Shown here: piece after piece, positions 17,082-25,040 of the stretch | Position numbering within the stretch: position 1 is the stretch's first letter | Layout: every line of letters starts with the position of its first letter | DNA from: CAWKPF01 sp963851415 | GTDB taxonomy: Bacteria > Acidobacteriota > Thermoanaerobaculia > Multivoradales > Multivoraceae | Direction: 5' to 3' | Assembly (NCBI GenBank): GCA_963851415.1 | Contig: CAWKPF010000002.1 | Span: forward strand, 3,658,001-3,722,000 | Length of the DNA stretch: 64,000 nt | Notes under the pieces: generated by a model | What the model saw: only the letters and a program-made list of their open reading frames with translations | Databases searched by the model: none | What the model was told of the DNA's origin: nothing | Made by a program: the position numbers and the translations under genes

Positions 17082-17387
17082 CTATCGTTGCCCGGGCCCC
17101 CAGCCCGGCAGGCTCGGAAGATAGAAGGTTCCGGAGAGTCCTTCGAGCCTGGATCTCCCCTCTCGAGGGAGAGGCAACACGGACCTGGGGCGCGGCGTGT
17201 GCCCGAGCAGGTGGTCCGTCACAGTCGGGAGATCCTCGCAGTCCAGCGAAAGGCCTGCTCGGCTCAGAACCTCCTGGACCCTCTCGAAAGCCGTATCGTC
17301 AGCCTCGCTGACGGCCCGTCGGAGCTCGTCCCTGAGCCTGGCGTCCTGTCCGAGAGACTCGAGGAATCGCTGAACCTTCGTGGGCAT
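17082..17387 (-). CDS. Nif11-like small protein, putative precursor 2
   Basis: 101 aa on the strand opposite both neighbours, filling an otherwise empty gap. Residues 1-55 align with the Nif11-like leader at 14264-14662: VQRFLESLGQDARLRDELR against VLAFWEKVGEDEALSSKLE, then VLSRAGLSLDCEDLPTV against FANSNGFAFTTDDYAEA. It lacks the VAGG end, so the leader boundary is unclear. The tail is Pro/Arg/Gly-rich and ends LPSLPGWGPGQR, echoing LPGGGFGP of the first peptide. The ribosome site is weak. It may be a second precursor or a degenerate paralogue; the tail could also be read as non-coding. Confidence 0.5.
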   Translation of the reverse strand: MPTKVQRFLESLGQDARLRDELRRAVSEADDTAFERVQEVLSRAGLSLDCEDLPTVTDHLLGHTPRPRSVLPLPREGRSRLEGLSGTFYLPSLPGWGPGQR

Positions 17388-17555
17388 GGTGCCCAGCCTA
17401 GCAGCCCGGGGCCGGTCCCCCGGAATCGCGTGCTACGATGGCTCGACTTTCACGTATCTTTTGCACTTGTGTTGAAGAGAATACGGCCTGCGCATACCTG
17501 GCGGAGGCGGGCCGGACGAGAGCCTGCAGTTCCCCTGACGAGAAAGGACTCCAGG

Positions 17556-18968
17556 ATGAAACTCCTCTTCGTCGATCCGTGGCTCCCGGAGGACCGGGAG
17601 ATGTACGGATTCACCACGCCCCAGATCGGACTTTCTTCCCTCGCGGCCACCGTGCTCCAGGCCGGGCACGAGGTCGAGGTGTACGACCTTCAGCTCCTGG
17701 AGAACGACCTCGAAGGGCTGGACGATCTCGTTCGGCGGCAACCCTTCGACATCGTGGCCTTCACGATGACCACGCGTCAGTTCATGCATGCCATTCACAT
17801 TCGACAACGGCTGAAGCAGATCCTTCCCAGTGCCGTCTACGTCGCGGGGGGGCCTCATGTCACGGTGCGCCCCGAGATGACGATCGAGCTCGGAGGCTTC
17901 GACTTCGGAGTGATCGGAGAGGGTGAGTACGCTCTGGTCGAACTGCTAGCCAGGCTCGAAGCCGGAGACCCGGTCTCCGGGGTGGCCAGCCTGGTCTATC
18001 GCGAGCGCGGTGGTGAGATCCGCCGCACAGCGCCGCAGCCGCGAATCGCCTCCCTCGACGAGCTCCCTCTTCCAGAGCTCGAGGCGTTCGGTTTCCCGGA
18101 GCGCTACTCGCAGTTCTCGATGATGACCTCGCGAGGCTGTCCTGCCAATTGCAGCTTCTGTGCAGCGCGGGCGATCTGGGACACAGCCTGGAAGTTCGAG
18201 TCGCCCGAGAGGATCATGCGCGGGGTCGAGCGCGGCCTCGCGATGGGAGTCGACGAGGCGGTGTTCGTGGACGACACCATGAACGCCCAGCCCAAGCGCT
18301 TCTCCCTCTTCCTCGACCAGATGATCGATCTCGGCAAGGAGCGCGGGGCGCCCTTCGAGTGGTCGTTCTGGTCACGCATCGACGGCGGCAAGCGAACCGA
18401 CTGGAAGCGTGCCTACGAAGCGGGGTGCCGCGCCGTCTCCTTCGGGATCGAGGCGGGATCGCAGAGGATCCTCGACCGAGTCGAGAAGCGACTCCAGGTC
18501 GATCTCATGCCGGAGGTCGTTTCAGCGGTTCGCGAGCAGGGAATCCGAGTGAAGACCGAGTGGATCGTCGGCCTGCCGGGCTCCTACGAAGAGCAGCTCA
18601 AGAGCATCGACCTGATGCGGCTGCTGCAGCCCGATTGGATCGAAGTGCACGCTCTGGTCCCTCTTCCCGGGACACCCTTGGGAGAGAGACCGGAGAGCTT
18701 CGGCATCCACTTCGACGAGATCGAATTGATGAAGCACGTCTCCTACAACAGCCTTGTGTCCGAAGACGTGCTGCGCTACGACTATGTCTCTCGTGCTCAA
18801 TTGCAGGAGCTGATCCAACGGATGGAGGACCAACTCCGCGAACTGGGCTATGTCACACCCAATGAGGCCAGCGAAGGTGACCGGGTTTTTCACACTCCCG
18901 CGACCGGCAGGCCCAAGTCGCCGCTGCGCTCGACCGCCAGCGACTCGATCAAACGCCTCGCTTCATAG
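17556..18968 (+). CDS. Radical SAM protein with B12-binding-like N-terminal domain
   Basis: 470 aa from ATG 17556; the open frame runs further upstream, but the family N-terminus (MKLLFVDPWLPED) fixes this start. Residues 1-135 look like the cobalamin-binding Rossmann domain of BchE-type proteins (GLSSLAATVLQAGHEVEVYD, VAGGPHVT, GEGE), without the DxHxxG cobalamin-ligand motif. The [4Fe-4S] site is RGCPANCSFC (Cys195, Cys199, Cys202). Downstream, FVDDTMN, SFGIEAGSQRILD and TEWIVGLPG are typical of this class. Likely reactions are methylation, cyclisation or other radical chemistry. Position next to two Nif11-like genes makes a peptide substrate plausible; a lipid substrate is the main alternative. 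Confidence 0.88.
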   Translation: MKLLFVDPWLPEDREMYGFTTPQIGLSSLAATVLQAGHEVEVYDLQLLENDLEGLDDLVRRQPFDIVAFTMTTRQFMHAIHIRQRLKQILPSAVYVAGGPHVTVRPEMTIELGGFDFGVIGEGEYALVELLARLEAGDPVSGVASLVYRERGGEIRRTAPQPRIASLDELPLPELEAFGFPERYSQFSMMTSRGCPANCSFCAARAIWDTAWKFESPERIMRGVERGLAMGVDEAVFVDDTMNAQPKRFSLFLDQMIDLGKERGAPFEWSFWSRIDGGKRTDWKRAYEAGCRAVSFGIEAGSQRILDRVEKRLQVDLMPEVVSAVREQGIRVKTEWIVGLPGSYEEQLKSIDLMRLLQPDWIEVHALVPLPGTPLGERPESFGIHFDEIELMKHVSYNSLVSEDVLRYDYVSRAQLQELIQRMEDQLRELGYVTPNEASEGDRVFHTPATGRPKSPLRSTASDSIKRLAS

Positions 18969-18989
18969 GAGGCGGCTCTAGAAAAGGGT

Positions 18990-19484
18990 ATGGAGAAGCT
19001 CGAGACGATCCACTGGCCAGTGCACTACCGTCCGGACAATTGTGCCGTTCACGTCCGCAATGAACTGGAGATGGACCAGACGGCCAGCTCAGTCTGGGCC
19101 TGGCTGATTCGTGCGCCCTTGTGGCCCAGTTGGTACCCCAACTCGCAGAACGTCAGAATGGCCGACACCTCGGCAACCGAGCTCGAAGCCGGATCCAGGT
19201 TCCGGTGGAAGACGTTCTCGGTAACCATCGAGTCCACAGTCGAAGAGTTCGTGCCGAAGCAACGCATTGCCTGGAGTGCCCAGGCGCTTGGGCTCGACGT
19301 CTATCATGCCTGGCTGATTCGAGAAACGACCGAGGGCTGCCACGTCCTGACCGAGGAGACCCAGCATGGCTGGCTCGCCCGCCTGTCCCATCTCCTCATG
19401 CCTCGGCGTATGCACAAGTATCATCAGATCTGGCTCGAGGGCCTGCAGCGTCAGGCACGCTCGGGACCGCCGCCTCATTCTTGA
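18990..19484 (+). CDS. SRPBCC (polyketide cyclase/START-like) protein
   Basis: 164 aa; ATG 18990 lies 21 nt after the radical SAM stop. The SRPBCC helix-grip signs are LEMDQTASSVWAWL, then WPSWYPN, GSRFRWKT, STVEEFVPKQRIAW and a final helix near KYHQIWLEGL. Such proteins bind hydrophobic ligands; some cyclise polyketides and others carry lipids. It may serve the same product as the radical SAM gene with which it is probably co-transcribed. Single domain, cytosolic. Confidence 0.8.
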   Translation: MEKLETIHWPVHYRPDNCAVHVRNELEMDQTASSVWAWLIRAPLWPSWYPNSQNVRMADTSATELEAGSRFRWKTFSVTIESTVEEFVPKQRIAWSAQALGLDVYHAWLIRETTEGCHVLTEETQHGWLARLSHLLMPRRMHKYHQIWLEGLQRQARSGPPPHS

Positions 19485-19524
19485 AGGCAGCACAGCCTTC
19501 GCATGAGCAAAACGAACGCGGATC

Positions 19525-20295
19525 TCAGCCAGCCGTCGATCCGACAACCTTCTCGGTACGCTTCCGGAGCGGTACACGATCGACGTTTACCCGCTCATAC
19601 AGAGCCTCGTAGTCCTCCCATTCGGTTCCGAACGCCCTGTCCAGGAATCGGGTGCCCAGCCCGTAGTTCTTGATGTAGCGGGAGTGGTGGAGTGAATGGT
19701 AGGTGGTGCTGGTGATGAACTTGCCGGTGAATCTGAGGTAGTTCTCGGACTTGATCTCGAAGTTGGCGTGGCTGAAGGAGTTGATCAGCAGGTAGCCGAT
19801 GTACCAGCCGGCGACGCCGTAGAAGTTCACACTCACCACCAGATCCACAGCCGCCATCATGCCGATCATTCCCAGGCCGAAGATCAGCTTCTCCGAGAAC
19901 GAGAAGGAGATCGCCGTGAAAGGACTGTTCAGGTAGCTCTTGTGATGCTCCAGATGGATCCAGTGCAGCTTCTTGAGGTGCATCATCCGGTGGGAGAAGT
20001 AATGCCAGATCTCCGCCCACACCGTGGTAGCCAGCAAGGAAAGAAAGAACGACAGCCAGGTCGTGTTCTGAAAGAACCCGAGCCAGAGGAAGCTCGCGAG
20101 CAAGACCGCATGGATGGGGGTGTGCACCGAGTTGCGGATCTCCCGGCGAAGCTGCCCTTCCGGCAGAGGCATGTCGTAGATGGTCTTGCGACACAACCTG
20201 GCGTTTCGTTGGTCGGCGAAGTACCAGAAGATGGCCATGGTGTGACCGAGTAGCCCCACCACGATCAGAACGAGCAGTTGTGCATTCGTGAACAT
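19525..20295 (-). CDS. Sterol desaturase/fatty acid hydroxylase family membrane enzyme
   Basis: 256 aa from ATG 20295, preceded by GGGAG (20301-20305). The di-iron His motifs are HYFSHRMMH, HLEHH and, near the C-terminus, HSLHH, as in the ERG3/SUR2 fatty-acid hydroxylase superfamily. About four hydrophobic segments surround them (LLVLIVVGLLGHTMAIFW; AVLLASFLWLGFF; LIFGLGMIGMMAAVDLVV). The enzyme should hydroxylate or desaturate a sterol-like or acyl chain at the membrane. It converges with the SRPBCC gene. Confidence 0.88.
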   Translation of the reverse strand: MFTNAQLLVLIVVGLLGHTMAIFWYFADQRNARLCRKTIYDMPLPEGQLRREIRNSVHTPIHAVLLASFLWLGFFQNTTWLSFFLSLLATTVWAEIWHYFSHRMMHLKKLHWIHLEHHKSYLNSPFTAISFSFSEKLIFGLGMIGMMAAVDLVVSVNFYGVAGWYIGYLLINSFSHANFEIKSENYLRFTGKFITSTTYHSLHHSRYIKNYGLGTRFLDRAFGTEWEDYEALYERVNVDRVPLRKRTEKVVGSTAG

Positions 20296-20368
20296 CACAT
20301 CTCCCAAAGGAAGGACTAGCGGGTTCGCGTGATGAGTATCACGCTCCCCCCAAGGTGTTTCCCGCCAG

Positions 20369-20385
20369 GCGCGGCTGCGCCGCGC
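20369..20385. repeat. GC-rich hairpin
   Basis: GCGCGGC (20369-20375) and GCCGCGC (20379-20385) form a perfect 7-bp stem with a 3-nt loop, in the 153-nt gap between the hydroxylase and CNB-acyltransferase genes (both minus strand). No T-tract follows on either strand. Possibly part of a transcription end together with the neighbouring longer inverted repeat. Confidence 0.45.
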
Positions 20386-20390
20386 GGCTC

Positions 20391-20450
20391 AGAAGTCTTG
20401 GCCTCTGAAACTTGACTCATTTGCTTCAACTCGTCGGGGCCAAGACTTCT
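20391..20450. repeat. 13-bp perfect inverted repeat at a gene end
   Basis: AGAAGTCTTGGCC (20391-20403) and GGCCAAGACTTCT (20438-20450) are exact inverted copies separated by 34 nt. The right arm overlaps the stop codon (20449-20451) of the CNB-acyltransferase gene. In that transcript the arms could form a long stem immediately after translation ends. A terminator, an RNA-stability element or the footprint of a small inverted-repeat element are all possible. Confidence 0.6.
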
Positions 20451-21435
20451 AGCGACCCACGCCCCGAGACAGCCGTTCGCCATGCTTGGTCACGTCCAGC
20501 ACCAGTGGCACCGAGGGGCCGTTCTCGTAGTGAAAGAACTTCTCTCCCGACACCACGAATCCGAGGCGCCGGTAGAGAGGAATGAGCCTCGGAACACAGT
20601 CGATGAAGCACTCGCGGATGCCTTCCTTGAGCGCGAAACTCGCCATCGCACCGATCAGGCCCATCGAAGCGGGACTCCCGCGTTTCGACTTCTCCACGAT
20701 GAACTTGGTACAGATGATCGTGTGATCGGGGTGGCACGATGACGAGGCCATCCCGTAGAGGTCCTCCAGCACGCCCAGGTCTCCCTCCGTCGAGAGGTTG
20801 GCGCGCAGGGTTCCGATCGCCCTTCCGTCTTCCATCGCGAGGAACGTGTAGCCGGAATCGTCCAGATTGTCGCGAATGACTTTGCTGTCGTGGTCTGCGT
20901 ACGGCGAGGAGCGTCCCAACTCTTCGCAGTAGACCCGGTAGCGCATCCTCGTCGCGACCTCCAGCATCTGCTCGTTGCGACAGAGGAGTATCTCGACGGG
21001 GAATTCGTCATCCTCCGCGAGAGAGGGCGCCAGTTGCTGATTCAGGTCGAGGCGTTCCTCAGCGGTCCTGGCGAGCGCCCGGAGAAGGACCACGGCGATC
21101 GACGGCACCTCACGCTCGATCCGCCATAGGGCCTGGTCGTCGATGACCAGTGCGGTCGTTGCTTTGCGCGCAACCGCCGTGGCTGTGGTACGACAGCCTC
21201 GGAGGAACCCGATCTCGCCGATCGGCGCACCCGGTCCCACGACGATCGGTGCGGCATCGGGCTCTACCAGGACGTCGACCTGACCGTCGATGATCAGGTA
21301 CATGTCCGAGTAGTGGTTGTCCTTGCGTCGGAGCTCCTCCCCCGGAACAAAGCTGGCCCTGGCACAGATTGCGTCGAGCAATCTCGAATCGAACGTCGCC
21401 GAATCGTCACCGGCAAGAGTCGGAATCGAAGTCAC
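20449..21435 (-). CDS. CNB domain fused to FeeM-like N-acyltransferase
   Basis: 328 aa from GTG 21435. Residues ~15-135 form a cyclic-nucleotide-binding fold (YLIIDGQVDVLVE; GPGAPIGEIGFLRGCRTTATA). Residues ~150-315 are a GNAT-type acyltransferase of the FeeM/autoinducer-synthase-like group, with EVATRMRYRVYCEELGR, FLAMEDGRAIGTLRAN and LIPLYRRLGFVVSGE. FeeM-like enzymes transfer long acyl chains from ACP to amino acids. The CNB part suggests activity gated by cAMP/cGMP. It lies among lipid genes and is one of three CNB-containing proteins within ~17 kb. Product and acceptor unknown. Confidence 0.78.
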   Translation of the reverse strand: MTSIPTLAGDDSATFDSRLLDAICARASFVPGEELRRKDNHYSDMYLIIDGQVDVLVEPDAAPIVVGPGAPIGEIGFLRGCRTTATAVARKATTALVIDDQALWRIEREVPSIAVVLLRALARTAEERLDLNQQLAPSLAEDDEFPVEILLCRNEQMLEVATRMRYRVYCEELGRSSPYADHDSKVIRDNLDDSGYTFLAMEDGRAIGTLRANLSTEGDLGVLEDLYGMASSSCHPDHTIICTKFIVEKSKRGSPASMGLIGAMASFALKEGIRECFIDCVPRLIPLYRRLGFVVSGEKFFHYENGPSVPLVLDVTKHGERLSRGVGR

Positions 21436-21496
21436 CTCAGAATCTGTCTAGAGAGGGGTTCATAATACCACCGATCTTGATCCTCGACCGACGGCC

Positions 21497-22561
21497 TCAG
21501 GCATCGAGAAAGCGCGCCAGACGCTCCCAGACCACCTCTCGCGCACCCGTTCCGAGATAGCAGTCCAGGTGTCCGAAACCCGGGAAGACCTCTCGTTCGA
21601 TGAGATCCCCATGGACTTGACGCAACAGCTCGTAGGTGCGACGGGTGCCCTCGGGCAGGAGCATCTGGTTCTGCGCGCCAGAGACCAGGAGCAGGGGAAC
21701 CGCCAGCCGTTCGAGGTGACCGCGGTCCTCAGCGGTGAGGATGCAGCTCTTGCGTCCCAGGTCGGCGGCGTCTTTGACGAACGTACTGTTGACCTCGGGT
21801 ACGTGCGCGCCCATCAGTTCATGGGTAGTGTCGTTGATCCGGTCGTGAGAGACGATGTCGCCGAAGGTGGCGCTCTGACGGTGGCAAGCGGCGTTGGTGC
21901 ACGAGTACGACTTGGGCCAGATCGCCCCCACCAGGCCGACAACCAGGTCCCATGCACCTCGACGGGGCCCATCCGACGACTGATGCACCATGGCGTTCCC
22001 CGGCAGGAGTTGGTCGACACGGAGACCGATCTTGATCCGCGTGGCGCGGTTGAGTACCAGATGAAGACCGGCCTGGCTCGCGACGAGCGCCTTGATACGA
22101 GTCGACGGCAGGTAACCTCGTACGAGCGAAAGCAAGAGACAAGGCGCGCTCAGACAGTGGGCCAACACCGAGGCCGAGGGCCTACCGGTCTCGCCCAGCA
22201 CGTAGTCGATCACCGCCGGCCAGTCGCAGCGGGCTACATCGTCGAAGGTGTACGCCTCGTGATGGGAATCGAGGAGGGGGCTGGTGCGCCAGTCGAACAG
22301 CCAGACGTCGAACCCCTGGTCTGCCAGGAACTCTGCGAAGCTCTCCTGCGTGGTGTCGGCCAGATAGGAGAGAGCCGTCATGGCCGTGCCAGGGGCCAGG
22401 ATCAGTGGTCCCTTGTCGCCCCCGGCGATGTGGTGAACCTGAAGGATTGCTCCGTCACCGGCGACGAAGCGAGCTCGCACCGGTGGAGGGCAGGCCAGGG
22501 CTCGGCGCTCACCGAACAAGGGCGGATGGACTTCGATGGGGACTCTTGCAGACGCTATCAT
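21497..22561 (-). CDS. Alpha/beta hydrolase with Cys nucleophile elbow (paralogue B)
   Basis: 354 aa from ATG 22561. It shares its whole plan with the hydrolases at 8583-9662 and 29885-31051. The elbow is VLAHCLSAPC (Cys136), the paired-Cys insert SCTNAAC, then HDRINDTTHELMGAHVP and the catalytic-His segment FPGFGHLDCYLG. The oxyanion strand is LILAPGTAM, diverged from the more usual HG. The second elbow Gly is Ser, so activity may differ. No signal peptide. It sits between the CNB-acyltransferase (same strand) and the divergent CNB-patatin gene. Confidence 0.8.
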   Translation of the reverse strand: MIASARVPIEVHPPLFGERRALACPPPVRARFVAGDGAILQVHHIAGGDKGPLILAPGTAMTALSYLADTTQESFAEFLADQGFDVWLFDWRTSPLLDSHHEAYTFDDVARCDWPAVIDYVLGETGRPSASVLAHCLSAPCLLLSLVRGYLPSTRIKALVASQAGLHLVLNRATRIKIGLRVDQLLPGNAMVHQSSDGPRRGAWDLVVGLVGAIWPKSYSCTNAACHRQSATFGDIVSHDRINDTTHELMGAHVPEVNSTFVKDAADLGRKSCILTAEDRGHLERLAVPLLLVSGAQNQMLLPEGTRRTYELLRQVHGDLIEREVFPGFGHLDCYLGTGAREVVWERLARFLDA

Positions 22562-22727
22562 CGACCGAAGCTCCTCACCTCGTTCTGGAAGTTGCGCCTT
22601 CGAGCACGCTAGCGCAATCCTGGGGGAGAGGGAACCCGGGGCCTGGGGCCCCCGCGAAAGAGGGTCGTGCCGCTGCGTGGCATCGAGTCAGGTAGGCTGC
22701 TGATGTGATCATGAGCCGAGGCAGGAG

Positions 22728-24941
22728 TTGAGCGACCGCCCCGATCTTCGAAAACTGCTGGCGTCGGCCGAGCTGTTTCGAGAGCTCTCGAGCCCGATCG
22801 TCGAGCAGCTCATCTCCCAGGTGTTCCTCGTATCCTTCGAGACGGGAGATGCTCTGGTCGAACAGGGCGGCCACTCCGACTACGTCTACATCGTCACAGA
22901 AGGCCGATTCTCGGTCGAGGTAGACCAGGGAGGCGACCGTCATCGCGTCGCACACGTCGAGCCTGGCGAGTGTGTCGGCGAGATGTCTCTGGCGACCGGC
23001 GGCCGCTGTTCGGCAACGGTCGTCGCACTCGAGCCCAGTCGCGTTCTGGCGCTTTCGGTAAAGGTGTTCGAGAAGATCGGCGCAGCCCACCCCCAGGTCG
23101 GCGAGCTCCTCGAACGCCTCGTCGAGAAACGACTTCCGCGACTGGTGCTGGCGGGCTCCGGGTTGCTGGAGGGCTTCGACGAGCAGCACCTGGATGAGCT
23201 CGAATCGAGTCTCTCCTGGGTACGTCTGCGCGGCGGCGACTTCTTGTTTCACCAAGGGGATCCCGGTGACGCGCTCTATATTCTCGTGGTCGGACGACTC
23301 CGGGTCGTTGCCGATGTGAACGCCTCCGCGCGAAGACAGATCTCGGAGGTGCGGCCTTTGGCATCGGTCGGCGAGATGGCCTTGTTGAGCAATCGACCGC
23401 GCAATGCCTCGGTGTTGGCCCTTCGGGCCAGCAGGTTGATTCGGCTCTCACGCAGAGGCTTTCTTCGATTGCTCGTGCGCCACCCACAGGCCCTGTTGCC
23501 GATGGTCCATACGCTGATCGATCGACTGATTGAGTCCCGACAGGACCGCCCGGGCTTCGCTCGCCCCGACACCATCGCGGTGCAACCACTGGGGCAGTGG
23601 TCAATGGACTTCGGATCCGTCCTCGCTCATTCACTCGAAGCCCGGAGCACAACCGTGCGGATCGACAGCGCTCGATTCGCCGAGGTCCACGGAAGCGGGG
23701 CAGCAGAGAACGAATCGATGGACTCTCGATCCGATCGGATCGCGCAGTGGCTCGATGAGCAGGAACGACGGCACGATTTCGTCGTATACGAAAGCGAGCC
23801 GACGCCGGGACCCTGGGCCGATCGCTGCCTGCGCCAGGCGGATCGAGTGTTGCTCGTAGCGCATGCGTCGAAAACGCCGCAGGACATCGGTTCCGACGAG
23901 CTCATCGGTGAGCTCTCCGGCGAGCTGGAGGCAACCGATCTCGATTTGGCGAACCCGGGACGCCGAGAGCTCGTCCTGCTACGAGACACTGCCGAGGTTC
24001 CGACGGGCGCAACTGCGGCATGGCTGGCGAGCCTCGGTGTGAGTCGTGTTCACCACGTCCGCGAGGGACATTCTGGAGGAGTCCAACGGTTGGCGCGGCT
24101 CCTCTCCGGACGTGCCGTCGGCCTGGTCCTCGGAGGCGGCGGCGCCCGTGCGCTGTCTCACATCGGTCTCATCCGCGCGCTCGAGGAGCACGAAATCGCT
24201 GTCGACATGGTCTGCGGAACCAGCATGGGCGCCTGCGTCGCCGGCCTCACGGCCAAAGGCTGCTCGTGGCAAGAGATGGTCGAGCTCGGACGAACCGCGT
24301 TCGTGGACGCCCGCTTCACCCGTCGCTACAACTATCCTGCGGTGTCACTTCTCAGCGGTCGGGAGCTGGATCGGCAGCTGCAGCTGATGTTCGGAGAGAC
24401 CCGAATCGAGGACTTTCCCATCGAGTTCTTCTGCGTCTCCACCAACCTCACCCGAGCGAGCCTGGTGGAACATCGACAGGGCCTCGCCTGGCGAGCCGTT
24501 CGCGCGAGCGCGGCCATGCCTGCAGTGTTTCCCCCGGCCGTTTCGAATGGCGAAGTCATCGTCGACGGCGCGGTACTCGACAACATCCCGGTGCGCAGCA
24601 TGCACCGGCAGTGCCCGGGCGCGATCATCACCGTCGATGTCAGTCCACCGGTCGACGTGGAGGCCGATCCGACCTTGTCGGAATGTCCTTCGGCGGGCAA
24701 CCTCCTCTGGCGCCGCATCGTCCAGGACCCGGTCGACGTGCCGAGCCTCGGGGACATTCTGAACCGAAGTCTCGCCTGCGCCGACCTCGCCGCCAAGTCA
24801 GAGCTACAGCGACTCTCGAGTCTCTACCTGACGCCGCCGATGGAGGAGTTCAGCTTCATGGGTGGCGAGCGGATCGACGAGATAGTGGAGGCCGGCTACC
24901 GCTATGCTCTCGAAGCCCTGGAGGACTTCGCAGCGCCATGA
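22728..24941 (+). CDS. Patatin-like phospholipase with two CNB domains (NTE type)
   Basis: 737 aa from TTG 22728, the only start-like codon before the domain; AGGAG abuts it. Two CNB domains cover about residues 15-130 (GECVGEMSLATGGRCSATV) and 145-260 (ASVGEMALLSNRPRNASV). A linker (FVVYESEPTPGPW, ADRVLLVA) as in NTE/YlbK proteins precedes a patatin domain from ~465. That has oxyanion GGGGARALSHIG, nucleophile GTSMG (Ser499) and the dyad Asp in VDGAVLDN (Asp613). It should be a cytosolic or membrane-associated (lyso)phospholipase whose activity depends on cyclic nucleotides. Confidence 0.92.
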   Translation: MSDRPDLRKLLASAELFRELSSPIVEQLISQVFLVSFETGDALVEQGGHSDYVYIVTEGRFSVEVDQGGDRHRVAHVEPGECVGEMSLATGGRCSATVVALEPSRVLALSVKVFEKIGAAHPQVGELLERLVEKRLPRLVLAGSGLLEGFDEQHLDELESSLSWVRLRGGDFLFHQGDPGDALYILVVGRLRVVADVNASARRQISEVRPLASVGEMALLSNRPRNASVLALRASRLIRLSRRGFLRLLVRHPQALLPMVHTLIDRLIESRQDRPGFARPDTIAVQPLGQWSMDFGSVLAHSLEARSTTVRIDSARFAEVHGSGAAENESMDSRSDRIAQWLDEQERRHDFVVYESEPTPGPWADRCLRQADRVLLVAHASKTPQDIGSDELIGELSGELEATDLDLANPGRRELVLLRDTAEVPTGATAAWLASLGVSRVHHVREGHSGGVQRLARLLSGRAVGLVLGGGGARALSHIGLIRALEEHEIAVDMVCGTSMGACVAGLTAKGCSWQEMVELGRTAFVDARFTRRYNYPAVSLLSGRELDRQLQLMFGETRIEDFPIEFFCVSTNLTRASLVEHRQGLAWRAVRASAAMPAVFPPAVSNGEVIVDGAVLDNIPVRSMHRQCPGAIITVDVSPPVDVEADPTLSECPSAGNLLWRRIVQDPVDVPSLGDILNRSLACADLAAKSELQRLSSLYLTPPMEEFSFMGGERIDEIVEAGYRYALEALEDFAAP

Positions 24942-25040
24942 GAATTCCGACGGTGGTCACTACGAGATCAGGTCGCCTGGCAGAACGGAAACCACGGCTG
25001 TACCGGCACCCCGAGGTGTAGAATCCGCGGCGAGCTCATC

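Noticed and set aside
17434..17484. Possible promoter before the radical SAM gene (TACGAT, TTGCAC, GAATAC)
   Set aside because: No pair of boxes has acceptable spacing.
17088..17555. Upstream in-frame extension of the radical SAM gene
   Set aside because: It overlaps the Nif11-like gene; conserved sequence begins at 17556.
25019..25024. TAGAAT as a -10 box before the FAD oxidoreductase gene
   Set aside because: No -35-like hexamer at 16-18 nt upstream, and it is within 20 nt of the start.
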